A DNA stretch of 25,113 nucleotides from Deltaproteobacteria bacterium (GCA_003646995.1 QMLZ01000019.1:1-25113); one strand, 5' to 3'. Positions 14,738 to 22,944 are shown, counted from the stretch's first letter. Notes: a model not told the origin generated them from the sequence alone. A program made the numbers and translations.

Positions 14738-15904
14738 CTACCTCCCCAGAATCGTCACATTGCCATACAACCCGACACCGCCAATATTGTGGACGAGACC
14801 TATTTCGGGGTCCTTTACCTGCATATCACCCGCCTCACCCCGCAACTGGAGCACAATGGTCCTTATTTGAGACCCACCGGTAGCACCCACGGGATGGCCC
14901 TTTGACAAAAGCCCGCCGTCAACATTTACTGGAATGCTGCCCTCTTTGTAAGTCTCTTTAGACCGAATGAGTTCTTTGCCCTCTCCAGGCTCGGCGAAGC
15001 CAAGATTCTCGTATGCCATTAGCTCGGCGATGGTGAAGCAGTCATGCACCTCGGCCACGTCTATGTCTTTTGGGCCTACTCCAGCCATCTCGTAAGCCTG
15101 TCTTGCGGCTTCCTGAGCCACGGTCAGTCCGGTAAAAAGGTCTCGGCCTGCCAAATTGACAGCAGTGGAGGCGGCGCCAAGGCCAAGTATCCACACCGGC
15201 TTATCACTGAGGGCTTTTGCCTTTTCCTCGTTGGCCACGATGACGCAGGAAGCGCCGTCGGCGTTCGCGCAGCAGTCGCCTACCCGCAATGGGCTGGCAA
15301 CAGGACCGGACATGGGACTCTCGGGATCGGAAAACATTTCAAGGGTGACGGGTTTCCTATACACTGCCTTGTCGTTGATCTGCCCATATGTAGAAGATTT
15401 TACCCTGATAAGCGCGAGATCTTCAGGGGTTGTACCATACTTTTCCATGTGGGCCCTGGCATACATAGCATAGTATGCGGGCATCATGGTACCAAAAGGG
15501 CTTTCCCACTGGATATCCGCGCCCCTGCCCATCCTTTCCTGAGACTCTGCTGATGAGATTTCTGACATCTTTTGAAATCCAATAACTGCCACCACGTCAT
15601 GAAGTCCGGATTTAACGAGAGAGTAAGCCACCCTCAGGCCCATGCTGCTGGAGGAGCAAAGGCTCTCCAGGTAACATGTCGGCTGCGGAATCAGGCCTAA
15701 GTATTCGGCAAATACCCCTGCCGGGGACCTCTGTTTGTCGTATTCAGGCGCAGAACAGACTATGGACGCGTCAATGTCTTTAACTGTCAATTGTGCGTCA
15801 TTCATGGCTTCCTTAAAGCCTTCGAAGGCCAGCTCTCTTATCGAGCCCGGATAACCTCTTACAAAGGCGCTTTGCCCGACTCCTATGATCGCAACTTTTC
15901 CCAT
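14738..15904 (-). CDS. SCP2-type thiolase (acyl-CoA acetyltransferase family)
   Basis: The protein has 388 residues. The nucleophile is C83 in ESLCSSSSMGL, and H337 in SKGHPVGATG is a catalytic histidine. EVHDCFTIAE is the SCP2-type signature. The C-terminal CxG cysteine of classic thiolases is replaced by HNIGGVGLYG (H372), as in SCP-x and archaeal acetoacetyl-CoA thiolases. These enzymes cleave or condense 3-ketoacyl-CoA thioesters. The partner DUF35 gene suggests a heteromeric enzyme of the BbsAB or archaeal type. The acyl substrate is unknown, and no other beta-oxidation genes are nearby. GGAGG lies 6 bases before the ATG; promoter at 15969-15997, terminator after the DUF35 gene. Confidence 0.92.
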   Translation of the reverse strand: MGKVAIIGVGQSAFVRGYPGSIRELAFEGFKEAMNDAQLTVKDIDASIVCSAPEYDKQRSPAGVFAEYLGLIPQPTCYLESLCSSSSMGLRVAYSLVKSGLHDVVAVIGFQKMSEISSAESQERMGRGADIQWESPFGTMMPAYYAMYARAHMEKYGTTPEDLALIRVKSSTYGQINDKAVYRKPVTLEMFSDPESPMSGPVASPLRVGDCCANADGASCVIVANEEKAKALSDKPVWILGLGAASTAVNLAGRDLFTGLTVAQEAARQAYEMAGVGPKDIDVAEVHDCFTIAELMAYENLGFAEPGEGKELIRSKETYKEGSIPVNVDGGLLSKGHPVGATGGSQIRTIVLQLRGEAGDMQVKDPEIGLVHNIGGVGLYGNVTILGR

Positions 15905-15968
15905 AAATAACCTCCGCTAATTCATTGCATTGCTGGATAACTCACTAACCAGTAATGGTCTACCTGGT

Positions 15969-15997
15969 ATTTTAATTGCAATGCGAGTATAGGTAAA
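15969..15997 (-). promoter_or_regulatory. Predicted sigma70-type promoter for the thiolase operon
   Basis: On the minus strand TTTACC (15992-15997), 17 bases and TAAAAT (15969-15974) form a good promoter. The predicted start is near 15962, about 58 bases before the ATG. Inverted half-sites TAACCAG (15946-15952) and CCTGGTA (15963-15969) flank the start. Confidence 0.6.
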
Positions 15998-16117
15998 TAA
16001 AAGGACGGGGTCAAGGAAAAGCAGGGAACTGTGGAATGGCCCAGTTGTCCAGAGCCCTGAAGTTGTTGCAGGTAGGCCACACTTGGCCCATGGCATAAAA
16101 TAGGAGGAGGTGGGGGA

Positions 16118-16441
16118 ATGAGCATTCGTTTTGTATACATCACGGCAAGTAGTGAAGAGGAAGCAGAACGTATTGGAAGAAAGATTGTGGAACATAGGCT
16201 TGCTGCATGTGCCAATATTGTCAAATCTATAAGATCTTTTTATTGGTGGGAAGGAGCCGTGCAGGAAGACAATGAAGCCGTTTTGATTCTCAAGACCAGG
16301 CAAGAACTCATGGAAGAGCTTATTGAAAAGGTAAGATCGCTCCATAGCTACGATGTTCCATGCATTGTCAGCCTCCGTGTCTTGGAGGGAAATCCGGAAT
16401 TTCTGAAATGGGTTGAGGAGGAGACAGGGCTGCCCAAATAG
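16118..16441 (+). CDS. cutA: Divalent-cation tolerance protein CutA
   Basis: CutA is a small trimeric cytoplasmic protein of PII-like fold, linked genetically to copper and other divalent-cation tolerance; its exact role is unsettled. The 107-residue sequence matches throughout: VYITASSEEEAERIGRKIVE, HRLAACANIV with the conserved Cys, SFYWWEGAVQEDNEAVLILKTR, and the late SYDVPCIVSL. AGGAGGAGG lies about 9 bases before the ATG. It is divergent from the thiolase and separated from the ABC operon by 137 bases with a promoter, so it is probably transcribed alone. Confidence 0.95.
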   Translation: MSIRFVYITASSEEEAERIGRKIVEHRLAACANIVKSIRSFYWWEGAVQEDNEAVLILKTRQELMEELIEKVRSLHSYDVPCIVSLRVLEGNPEFLKWVEEETGLPK

Positions 16442-16451
16442 AATGGACGCC

Positions 16452-16480
16452 TTGACGGACTGAGCTTTGTTTTTTATGGT
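16452..16480 (+). promoter_or_regulatory. Predicted sigma70-type promoter for the Gld-type ABC operon
   Basis: TTGACG (16452-16457), a 17-base spacer and TATGGT (16475-16480) precede the ABC ATPase gene. The predicted start is about 16487, with a leader of about 98 bases. It could drive all five genes to larE. Confidence 0.5.
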
Positions 16481-16584
16481 AACGTTTTGGTTTTATTAAG
16501 TCTAATTCCGTTTATGCCCGTGTTCATTAAATCTCACTGTACAGGCCTCTTTGTTGGAAAGGCTGGCTTTGAAAGGGAATGGCA

Positions 16585-17526
16585 ATGATAGAGGTGAAAA
16601 ATCTTTCAAAGTTTTTCGGGCAAATCATCGCTGTAGATGATATCTCGTTCAATGTAGGCAGTGGAGAAGTACTTGGGTTCTTGGGCCCCAATGCAGCCGG
16701 TAAATCCACTACCATGCGTATGATAACAGGCTTCCTTCCCCCGACTCTGGGGACAGCCGTTATAGGGGGGTATGACATTGTCGAAGACCCCATCAAGGCA
16801 AGGAGGTTTATGGGGTATCTTCCTGAGAACGCACCGGTTTATGGTGATATGACAGTAAGCTCGTTTTTGCGCTTTTGCGCTGAAATAAGGGGATTCAAGG
16901 GACGAAATAAACAGAAGAAGGTCGAAGAAATTATTGAGAAATGCTTTTTGAGTGATGTGAAGTACCAAAGTATAAACACGTTATCCAAGGGGTACAAGCA
17001 AAGGGTCTGTTTTGCTCAAAGCATTATACATGACCCAAAGTACCTCATTATGGACGAACCTACCGATGGCCTGGATCCCAATCAGAAACACGAAGTGAGA
17101 ACTATGATCAGAGAGATGGCAAGGGAAAAGACCATAGTGCTTTCCACGCACATCCTCGAAGAGGTGGATGCGGTCTGTACGAGGGTTGTCATAATCGCAC
17201 GCGGAAAAATTGTGGCCGATGACACGCCTCAGGGCCTCAAGGCTAGGTCCCCGATTCATGGCACATTTCGGGTCAGAGTCGAGGCCCTGCCAGGTTGGAG
17301 TGACAAGGATTTAGATAGTCTGCGTCAGAGGCCCGGGGTCAAGGAGGTTGAACTCTTGTCTAAGAATGATAACCAATTAGATCTCAGAATCTACCCCTTG
17401 GATCAGCAGATAAATGCCCAACAAGTCATAGGAATCCTCACAGCGGCTAATCTCACGATTTCATCGCTGTCTCGAGAAGAAGGCAGGCTAGACAGCGTTT
17501 TCAGAATGATAACCACCTCCATCTGA
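16585..17526 (+). CDS. ABC transporter ATP-binding protein, GldA-like
   Basis: This is the ATPase subunit, 313 residues. Walker A is GPNAAGKST at 34-42 (Ala replaces the usual first Gly), the Q-loop region is YLPENAPVY, the signature is LSKGYKQR at 133-140, Walker B is LIMDEP at 154-159, and the switch His is in STHILEEVD. About 90 C-terminal residues beyond the nucleotide-binding domain resemble those of GldA-type ATPases. It should power the ABC-2 permease and the GldG-like protein encoded next. The longest frame starts at 16579, but AAAGGG overlaps that ATG. The second in-frame ATG at 16585 (MIEVKNLSKFFG) has proper spacing and the usual family start. Confidence 0.93.
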   Translation: MIEVKNLSKFFGQIIAVDDISFNVGSGEVLGFLGPNAAGKSTTMRMITGFLPPTLGTAVIGGYDIVEDPIKARRFMGYLPENAPVYGDMTVSSFLRFCAEIRGFKGRNKQKKVEEIIEKCFLSDVKYQSINTLSKGYKQRVCFAQSIIHDPKYLIMDEPTDGLDPNQKHEVRTMIREMAREKTIVLSTHILEEVDAVCTRVVIIARGKIVADDTPQGLKARSPIHGTFRVRVEALPGWSDKDLDSLRQRPGVKEVELLSKNDNQLDLRIYPLDQQINAQQVIGILTAANLTISSLSREEGRLDSVFRMITTSI

Positions 17527-17547
17527 CTCTTAAAAGGAGCAGACAAA

Positions 17548-18294
17548 ATGAGCTGGTTTTGGACAAACACAAGAGCTATTGCAAAAAGAGAGCTTGGGAG
17601 CTACTTTGGTTCTCCTGTTGCTTACGTTTTTACCATTATTTTCTTACTCCTTTGCGGATTTTTTACCTTCTCCGTGAGCCGTTTCTATGAGACAGGTCAG
17701 GCGGATCTAAGGACCTTTTTCGGATGGCTCCCATGGATATTCCTTTTTCTGGTGCCAGCGGTCGCCATGAGGTTGTGGGCTGATGAAAGACGAAGTGGAA
17801 CATTAGAGCTCGTGTTGACCCTGCCTGTGACCTTGGCTCAGGCTGTTTTAGGGAAATTTATTGCTGCATGGATATTCGTTTCTTTCGGGCTTTCCTTAAC
17901 ATTTCCTTTTGTATTTACTGTGCTCTATTTGGGTAATCCGGATTTAGGAGCCATCGGGGCTGGGTACTTTGGGGCCTTTCTCATGGCAGGGGCCTATTTA
18001 AGCGTAGGAGCCATGACGTCCTCATTCACCAGGAATCAGGTAATAAGCTTCATAGTATCAGTGGTCATTTGCCTATTCTTTGTCTTGGTGGGATGGGCGC
18101 CCGTGACCGAGGCCCTTTCCGGTTGGGCACCCCTTTGGCTCATTGATATTGTTTCTGGCTTTAGTTTCATGACCCATTTTGCCTCACTTGCCAGAGGGGT
18201 AATAGATCTTCGAGATGTCGTATACTTTGTCTCGGTAATGGGATTCATGCTTTTTGCCAATGCTGTAATACTTCAATACAACCGCTCGATATAA
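17548..18294 (+). CDS. ABC-2 type permease, GldF-like
   Basis: The protein has 248 residues and six membrane segments (about 24-45, 57-78, 105-130, 138-160, 168-188 and 223-244). The N-terminal TRAIAKRELGSYFGSPVAYVF is typical of GldF-type permeases. The loop RLWADERRSGTLELVLTLPVT matches the conserved cytoplasmic coupling helix (E.R.GTLE.LL..P). It forms the membrane channel or anchor for the ATPase encoded 21 bases upstream. AAAAGGAG precedes the ATG. In Bacteroidetes the homologous complex is tied to gliding motility, but most proteobacterial relatives have no known substrate, and I assign none. Confidence 0.93.
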   Translation: MSWFWTNTRAIAKRELGSYFGSPVAYVFTIIFLLLCGFFTFSVSRFYETGQADLRTFFGWLPWIFLFLVPAVAMRLWADERRSGTLELVLTLPVTLAQAVLGKFIAAWIFVSFGLSLTFPFVFTVLYLGNPDLGAIGAGYFGAFLMAGAYLSVGAMTSSFTRNQVISFIVSVVICLFFVLVGWAPVTEALSGWAPLWLIDIVSGFSFMTHFASLARGVIDLRDVVYFVSVMGFMLFANAVILQYNRSI

Positions 18295-18308
18295 CAGGAG
18301 GTCTTGGC

Positions 18309-20195
18309 ATGGCAGGAACGCCAAGGAAGGATTTGCAAAAAAGATTGACTTCCCTTGTGGGCCTGGTCATTGTGTTTCTAATTATAATCTTGATTAATGT
18401 ACTTTTGTCCTTTGCGAATGTAAGATGGGACGTAACTGAAGAGCGTATCTATTCACTATCACCCGAAACTCAAAAAATTTTGGCCTCCGTTTCGGTTCCT
18501 GTCACTATTAAATTCTTTTACAGCAGAAGCAATAAGAACCTTCCAAATGAACTAAAGCTCTACGCGAGGAGGGTGAGGGAGTTCCTCACAGAGTACCAAA
18601 GGGCAGGGAAAGGGAAGATAAGAGTGCAGGACTTTGATCCTAGACCCGACACGGACGAGGAAGATTGGGCCCAGAGATACGGCCTTAAGCCGATTGAGCT
18701 GCGCTCAGGGGATAAGATCTATTGCGGCTTAGTTTTTGCCGCGGCCGATCAGGAGGAAGTGATCCCCTTTGTGGATCCGGCAAGAGAGGAACTACTCGAG
18801 TACGACATCACCAGAAATATTTCCAGGGTTCAAAGTGCTAAAAAAAAGACAATTGGAATCATGAGCACATTGCCGGTCTTTGGGGTGCCGACAAACAGGG
18901 CAACCCAGATGCCGTCTCCTCCTTGGCTGTTCGTGTCCGAACTTAAAAAGACATATAAGGTGAAGAACATCAGCATCTCGACGACTAAGATTGACGATGA
19001 TGTGGACCTGTTAATCATAATTCATCCGAAAAACCTCGGGGAAAAGGCCCTGTATGCCATCGACCAGTTTGTGCTCTCAGGCAAAAATGCCATTGTATTC
19101 GTGGACCCTTACTGTATTATCGATAGACCACAGCGGGTCAGCGGGTTCGTGCCCCCGTCGTGGTCAAATCTTGAGAGGTTGTTCAAGGCCTGGGGAGTCA
19201 AAATGGATCCGTCAAAGGTGGTAGTGGACATGGATCAGCCTACAGCACTCAGGACCATGGATAACCGCATAATCAGAAATCCCCTATGGATTACAGCAAG
19301 GCACGAGACTTTTTCGAAAGTGGACGTGGTGACCTCTAAGCTTCACAAGTTGCTTTTTCCAATAGCGGGCGCCTTGGAGAAAGATGCTGGAAGCAAATAC
19401 GGGTTTGAGCCACTTGTACAGACAAGTAAGGATGCAGCGCTCATTGAGTCTTTTAAGGCCAGTTTCGGGGTAGAAGCCATACGCAGGGAGTTTTCACGTG
19501 CGTCCCGGCCCTTTACTCTCATCGCCAGAATTACCGGCAAGTTTAAGACAGCCTTTCCATCGGGGCCACCCACGCAGAAAGACGGGAAGGGCAAGGCCAG
19601 CAAGGCTGGTGTGAAAGGAGCCCAAATAAGGGAGGCAAGCAAGGAATGCAACATAATAGCGGTGTGTGACGCTGACATGCTTGCAGACAAGTTCTATGTG
19701 CAAAAACAGAGCGTGCTTGGACTTGTTTTTACAAAGATGTTCAATGACAATCTCAATTTTGTCTCCAATGCCTGCGAGGTCCTTACAGGAAGTGATATTC
19801 TCATAGGGATACGTTCCAGGAGCAGGTATGAGAGGCCTTTTACGAAGGTACTTGAGCTTGAACGTCGTGCCCGGCAGCGGTGGTTATCAAAGGAGCAGGA
19901 ACTTGCTAGACAGGCGGAGGAGACTAATCAAAAACTCAGGGAGTTAGAAAAGCAGAAGGACCCATCTCAAAAAGTGCTTATCAGCCCTGAGCAGAGAAGA
20001 GAAATAGCCAAGTTCAGGGACAGACGTAGGAGGATTAATAAAGAGCTGAGGGAGGTGAGAAAAAACTTGAGGGCAGACATTGATACCCTTGGCATGAGGC
20101 TGAAAGCCATAAATATTTTCCTTATGCCTCTCTGTGTCGCGATCGCCGGGATTGTTTTCGCCTTTTATAGGAAGAGGAGGACTTGGCGCAAATGA
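18309..20195 (+). CDS. GldG-like ABC transporter auxiliary protein
   Basis: The protein has 628 residues. One membrane segment at about 14-34 is followed by a large domain (40-480) with the GldG/ABC_transp_aux pattern: WDVTEERIYSLSPETQKILASV near the start, then VTIKFFYSRS, and EYDITRNISRVQSAKKKTIGIMSTLPVFG. A charged coiled coil lies at about 510-590 and a second membrane segment at about 600-620, ending in a basic tail. The topology suggests a large periplasmic domain anchored at both ends. It is the third gene of the unit, 14 bases after the permease, with AGGAGG before the ATG. Function is presumably to hold or present a substrate to the ABC core. Confidence 0.9.
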   Translation: MAGTPRKDLQKRLTSLVGLVIVFLIIILINVLLSFANVRWDVTEERIYSLSPETQKILASVSVPVTIKFFYSRSNKNLPNELKLYARRVREFLTEYQRAGKGKIRVQDFDPRPDTDEEDWAQRYGLKPIELRSGDKIYCGLVFAAADQEEVIPFVDPAREELLEYDITRNISRVQSAKKKTIGIMSTLPVFGVPTNRATQMPSPPWLFVSELKKTYKVKNISISTTKIDDDVDLLIIIHPKNLGEKALYAIDQFVLSGKNAIVFVDPYCIIDRPQRVSGFVPPSWSNLERLFKAWGVKMDPSKVVVDMDQPTALRTMDNRIIRNPLWITARHETFSKVDVVTSKLHKLLFPIAGALEKDAGSKYGFEPLVQTSKDAALIESFKASFGVEAIRREFSRASRPFTLIARITGKFKTAFPSGPPTQKDGKGKASKAGVKGAQIREASKECNIIAVCDADMLADKFYVQKQSVLGLVFTKMFNDNLNFVSNACEVLTGSDILIGIRSRSRYERPFTKVLELERRARQRWLSKEQELARQAEETNQKLRELEKQKDPSQKVLISPEQRREIAKFRDRRRRINKELREVRKNLRADIDTLGMRLKAINIFLMPLCVAIAGIVFAFYRKRRTWRK

Positions 20196-21370
20196 AGATG
20201 AGAACGCTCATATCCCTAATATTTGTTTTGGCCACCTTTGCTTTGGCGGTTACTGTCCTCGTGCATAGGAGAGTACCTAGTGAGGAGCAATGTGCCCTGG
20301 GAAAAGAGCTTTTTAGGGATTTGGACGTGAATAGTATTGCCTGTATTACGATTCAGGGCCCGACAGAGCAGCTCGGCCTTGTAAAGGGGAAGGAGCGCTG
20401 GGGCGTGGTGCAACGGTATGGATATCCGGCAGATTTTGCCAAGATCAAGGAGCTGGTTACAAAAATAGTGGAGCTGAATGTGGGAAGGAGCTTTAGTGGG
20501 AACTCCGAGGTGTTGTCAAGGCTCCAATTAATTTCGCCACTTGGAAAAAAACGGGATCCCGAGGAGTGTGGAACATTGTTAATCTTTAAGGACAAGGAAG
20601 GGAATCAACTCGGGGGGATTATAATAGGAAAGGCACACAGAGCCGGGGAAGGACAAATAGGCTCGAGCGGCCAGTATGTTAGATTTCCTGATGACGACAT
20701 GGTTTACCTGGTGGATAAAAGCTTCGCCTTTATGGAGACAGATCCTAAGGTTTGGCTTGCGAGGGAACTGCTAAAAGTAGAACCCGTGAAAATAAAGCGC
20801 ATTTCCTGTTTTAAGGGGGACGGAAAAGCGGTTTATGTCTTGGAACGCAAAGCAAAGGGCAAGGATTTCGAGGCCACAGGAGTTCTCAAGGCAAAGGAGC
20901 TTGACAGGTCCAAGATAAGAAGGTTGGAAAGAGCTATTTCTTTCTTGACTTTGCTCGATGTGGCCGGCCGCAACCCGGATGTAAAGGGCCCTGGTACGGA
21001 TGGCAAGGCATACGTGAGTTATGAGCTTTTTGATGGGACGGTTTATAAAATATTTCCTAGCAGGGTAAAGGTTAATGGTAAGGACGAATATCATTTGAGA
21101 ATAAGAGTAGGGTATATTTCTTCAGGAAAGATGACACTTGGCGAAGACGTATCGGACAGATCTGGGATTACAGGGGCGGGAACAACGGCAGCCAGGTCAG
21201 AGGTTCAGGACAAGGCAAGGCAATTAAACGAACAACTGAGCCCTTGGGTCTTTGTGGTATCAAAATGGGTGGCAGATGCGTTTATCACGGACCCGGAGAG
21301 ACTAGTGGGGAAAAAAGGTGCAAAGGAGTCCCAACCCCGTAAAAGTAAACCAACTCAGGGAAAAGGCTGA
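20192..21370 (+). CDS. DUF4340 domain protein
   Basis: The protein has 392 residues. An N-terminal membrane segment (about 4-22) is followed by an extracytoplasmic DUF4340 region with the typical WGVVQRYGYPADFAKIKELV and a repeated related pattern around 200-280. The C-terminus is a low-complexity Lys/Ser/Gln tail. DUF4340 genes regularly follow gldG-like genes, so it is taken as an accessory part of the same complex; its activity is unknown. The longest frame starts with TTG at 20183, only 2 bases after the Shine-Dalgarno. The ATG at 20192 overlaps the GldG-like stop by 4 bases (ATGA) and is the better start. The 3' end overlaps larE by 53 bases. Confidence 0.88.
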   Translation: MKMRTLISLIFVLATFALAVTVLVHRRVPSEEQCALGKELFRDLDVNSIACITIQGPTEQLGLVKGKERWGVVQRYGYPADFAKIKELVTKIVELNVGRSFSGNSEVLSRLQLISPLGKKRDPEECGTLLIFKDKEGNQLGGIIIGKAHRAGEGQIGSSGQYVRFPDDDMVYLVDKSFAFMETDPKVWLARELLKVEPVKIKRISCFKGDGKAVYVLERKAKGKDFEATGVLKAKELDRSKIRRLERAISFLTLLDVAGRNPDVKGPGTDGKAYVSYELFDGTVYKIFPSRVKVNGKDEYHLRIRVGYISSGKMTLGEDVSDRSGITGAGTTAARSEVQDKARQLNEQLSPWVFVVSKWVADAFITDPERLVGKKGAKESQPRKSKPTQGKG

Positions 21371-22175
21371 TAAGCTACGTACCTGTCTTGCGAAGCTTGG
21401 ATCAGTTGTTGTCGCCTTTTCCGGTGGTGTTGACAGTACCTTTTTGCTGGCAGTGGCGGAACAGACCCTTGGTAGCGACAACGTCTTAGCTGTTACTGCA
21501 ACCTCACCTATTTACCCTTCTCGTGAAAGGCAGAAAGCCCAAGAGTTTACGAGGAGCAAAGGTATCAGGCACTTGATCGTTCCTACCAATGAAATGGAGG
21601 ATCCTGCCTTTGTTTCAAATGGCCCGGATCGCTGTTATCATTGCAAGAGGCTTCTAATGAAGCAGCTTTCTGAAATTGCTGAGAGCAGTAAGTTTGCCCA
21701 TATTGCCCACGGCGCAAACAAAGATGATTTGTCAGATTTTAGGCCGGGTTTTCGTGCGGCCCAAGAGGCGGGCGCGGTGGCACCCCTGGTGGATGCAGAA
21801 CTTGGAAAGGACGAGATAAGATATTTGTCTAGGCAAATGTGCCTACCTACTTGGGATACCCCGTCCATAAGCTGTCTTGCGGCAAGGATTGCATATGGTG
21901 AGCTGATAACCCGGGAAAAGCTGGGCATGGTAGAGCAGGCTGAGGACCTTCTTTTTGAAATAGGGTTCAAGCAAGTGCGGGTACGCCATCATGGAACGGT
22001 TGCAAGAATAGAGGTCAGAACCGATGAGGTGGAGAAATTTTTTGCAAAGGATTTAAGAGATAGGGTCGTTTCGAGATTCAGGCAGATAGGGTTTAAACAC
22101 ATTTCTTTGGATTTAGAGGGGTATGTAAGCGGAAAGATGAACCGCGACCTAAAAGATTACACAGATAGCGTTTGA
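21318..22175 (+). CDS. larE: ATP-dependent sacrificial sulfur transferase LarE-like
   Basis: LarE adenylates pyridinium-3,5-bisdicarboxylate mononucleotide and converts its carboxylates to thiocarboxylates for the nickel-pincer cofactor. The protein has 285 residues. The PP-loop is SGGVDST at 35-41. CYHCK gives C106 and C109, and C186 lies in PSISCLAARI, the position of the sacrificial cysteine in Lactobacillus LarE. The three-cysteine set suggests the variant that uses a [4Fe-4S] cluster as sulfur carrier rather than sacrificing its own cysteine (inference). The only usable start is GTG at 21318, inside the DUF4340 gene, giving a 53-base overlap. No larB, larC or racemase gene is in the window. 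Confidence 0.88.
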   Translation: MQRSPNPVKVNQLREKADKLRTCLAKLGSVVVAFSGGVDSTFLLAVAEQTLGSDNVLAVTATSPIYPSRERQKAQEFTRSKGIRHLIVPTNEMEDPAFVSNGPDRCYHCKRLLMKQLSEIAESSKFAHIAHGANKDDLSDFRPGFRAAQEAGAVAPLVDAELGKDEIRYLSRQMCLPTWDTPSISCLAARIAYGELITREKLGMVEQAEDLLFEIGFKQVRVRHHGTVARIEVRTDEVEKFFAKDLRDRVVSRFRQIGFKHISLDLEGYVSGKMNRDLKDYTDSV

Positions 22176-22199
22176 CGCGAAATGGGTAAAGAGGGGTAG

Positions 22200-22238
22200 A
22201 AAAAATGGGGTATCCGTACTACTAAATGCGAATACCCC
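22200..22238 (-). terminator. Intrinsic terminator of the second cold-shock gene
   Basis: On the minus strand GGGGTAT (22232-22238) pairs with ATACCCC (22207-22213), extended by CG/CG after one mismatch, with a loop of about 12 bases. ATTTTTTCT follows. It lies just after the csp stop and faces the end of larE; on the plus strand no T-run follows. Confidence 0.85.
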
Positions 22239-22257
22239 GCCATGGTGAACAAGGTGA

Positions 22258-22458
22258 TTAAACAACCGTTACGTTGACTGCTGCGGGACCTTTTGTGCCC
22301 TGCTCGATGTCAAAGGTGACTCGGTCGCCTTCGCGCAAGGTCTTGAAACCGCTGCCGTTGATGCCGGTATGATGTACAAATACATCAGGACCGTCTTCCT
22401 GCTCGATGAATCCGTAACCCTTCTGGTCGCTAAACCACTTTACGATTCCATTTGCCAT
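22258..22458 (-). CDS. cspA: Cold-shock protein, CspA family (second copy)
   Basis: This protein has 66 residues and one cold-shock domain: [21 protein letters not shown] with RNP1 (KGYGFI), then DVFVHHTGI with RNP2 (VHH in place of VHF). It is close to, but distinct from, the copy at 12275, for example [10 protein letters not shown] against [10 protein letters not shown]. It should act as an RNA chaperone. The longest frame starts at 22512; the ATG at 22456-22458, preceded by AAAGGGGGTG, gives the canonical M-A-N-G start. It has its own leader and terminator. The two copies may be expressed under different conditions, but their leaders share a 10-base motif. Confidence 0.94.
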   Translation of the reverse strand: MANGIVKWFSDQKGYGFIEQEDGPDVFVHHTGINGSGFKTLREGDRVTFDIEQGTKGPAAVNVTVV

Positions 22459-22944
22459 AGTGACACCCCCTTTCCTTCTGTGATTTTCCTGGTTCCAAAC
22501 TTCAGGGGCCACTCTGTCAAATGGATCCTACCTGAGTACGAAACCACTCCCCGCCAGGGACTCCTCCCTAAACGGACCATTTCACAATAAACCCTTTTGT
22601 CAAAAAAGCAAGCTTTTTTCGTCTCAGCGGAGCAAAATATTTTTTTGGGGGATTTCAGACTAACATATAACGGCAGTGGTGGAAAAGGGCCTGAGAGTGT
22701 TGCTTGTATTCAGAAGATAACAGACTTCCGGCATTGATTTTCGGTGCCGTCCATGATGAAATAGAAAAAATATTGAATGACACCCAAGGCAGGCGTAACA
22801 GGCCGTCGTCTCTCGAAGGCCTGTGTTATGCAGCATTCTAGAATCCGCGCTTAAACGAAGAATGTGATCAACAAAACGGCACTTGAATGTTATTGTCACT
22901 TTGTGGTAATAAGTCCCAGAGAATTAAAACATAGGCGGTTTATT
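22459..22944. other. Divergent intergenic region between cspA copy 2 and ycaO
   Basis: These 486 bases hold no convincing gene. Minus strand: a weak promoter candidate, TTGCTT (22606-22611) with TATTGT (22584-22589) 16 bases apart, giving a csp leader of about 118 bases that carries GTGGTT (22542-22547) and GGTAGGATCC (22523-22532). A-rich and T-rich arms form a short hairpin around 22602-22619. Plus strand: TTGATT (22734) and TGAAAT (22757), 17 bases apart, are a weak candidate for ycaO. A long hairpin follows at 22793-22831. A 25-codon frame at 22777-22854 lacks a ribosome-binding site. Confidence 0.45.
22793..22831. other. Long hairpin in the ycaO leader
   Basis: GCGTAACAGGCC (22793-22804) pairs with GGCCTGTGTTATGC (22818-22831): 7 continuous pairs, small bulges, then more pairs, with a 13-base loop. 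No T-run follows on either strand, so it is not a simple terminator. Confidence 0.5.

Noticed and set aside
16585..21370. Gld-type genes as proof of gliding motility
   Set aside because: Homologous ABC sets occur in many non-gliding bacteria, and no other gliding genes are in the window.
22777..22854. 25-codon plus-strand frame upstream of ycaO as a possible YcaO substrate peptide
   Set aside because: It has no ribosome-binding site, overlaps the hairpin, and the YcaO here is of the TPR type not linked to peptide precursors.
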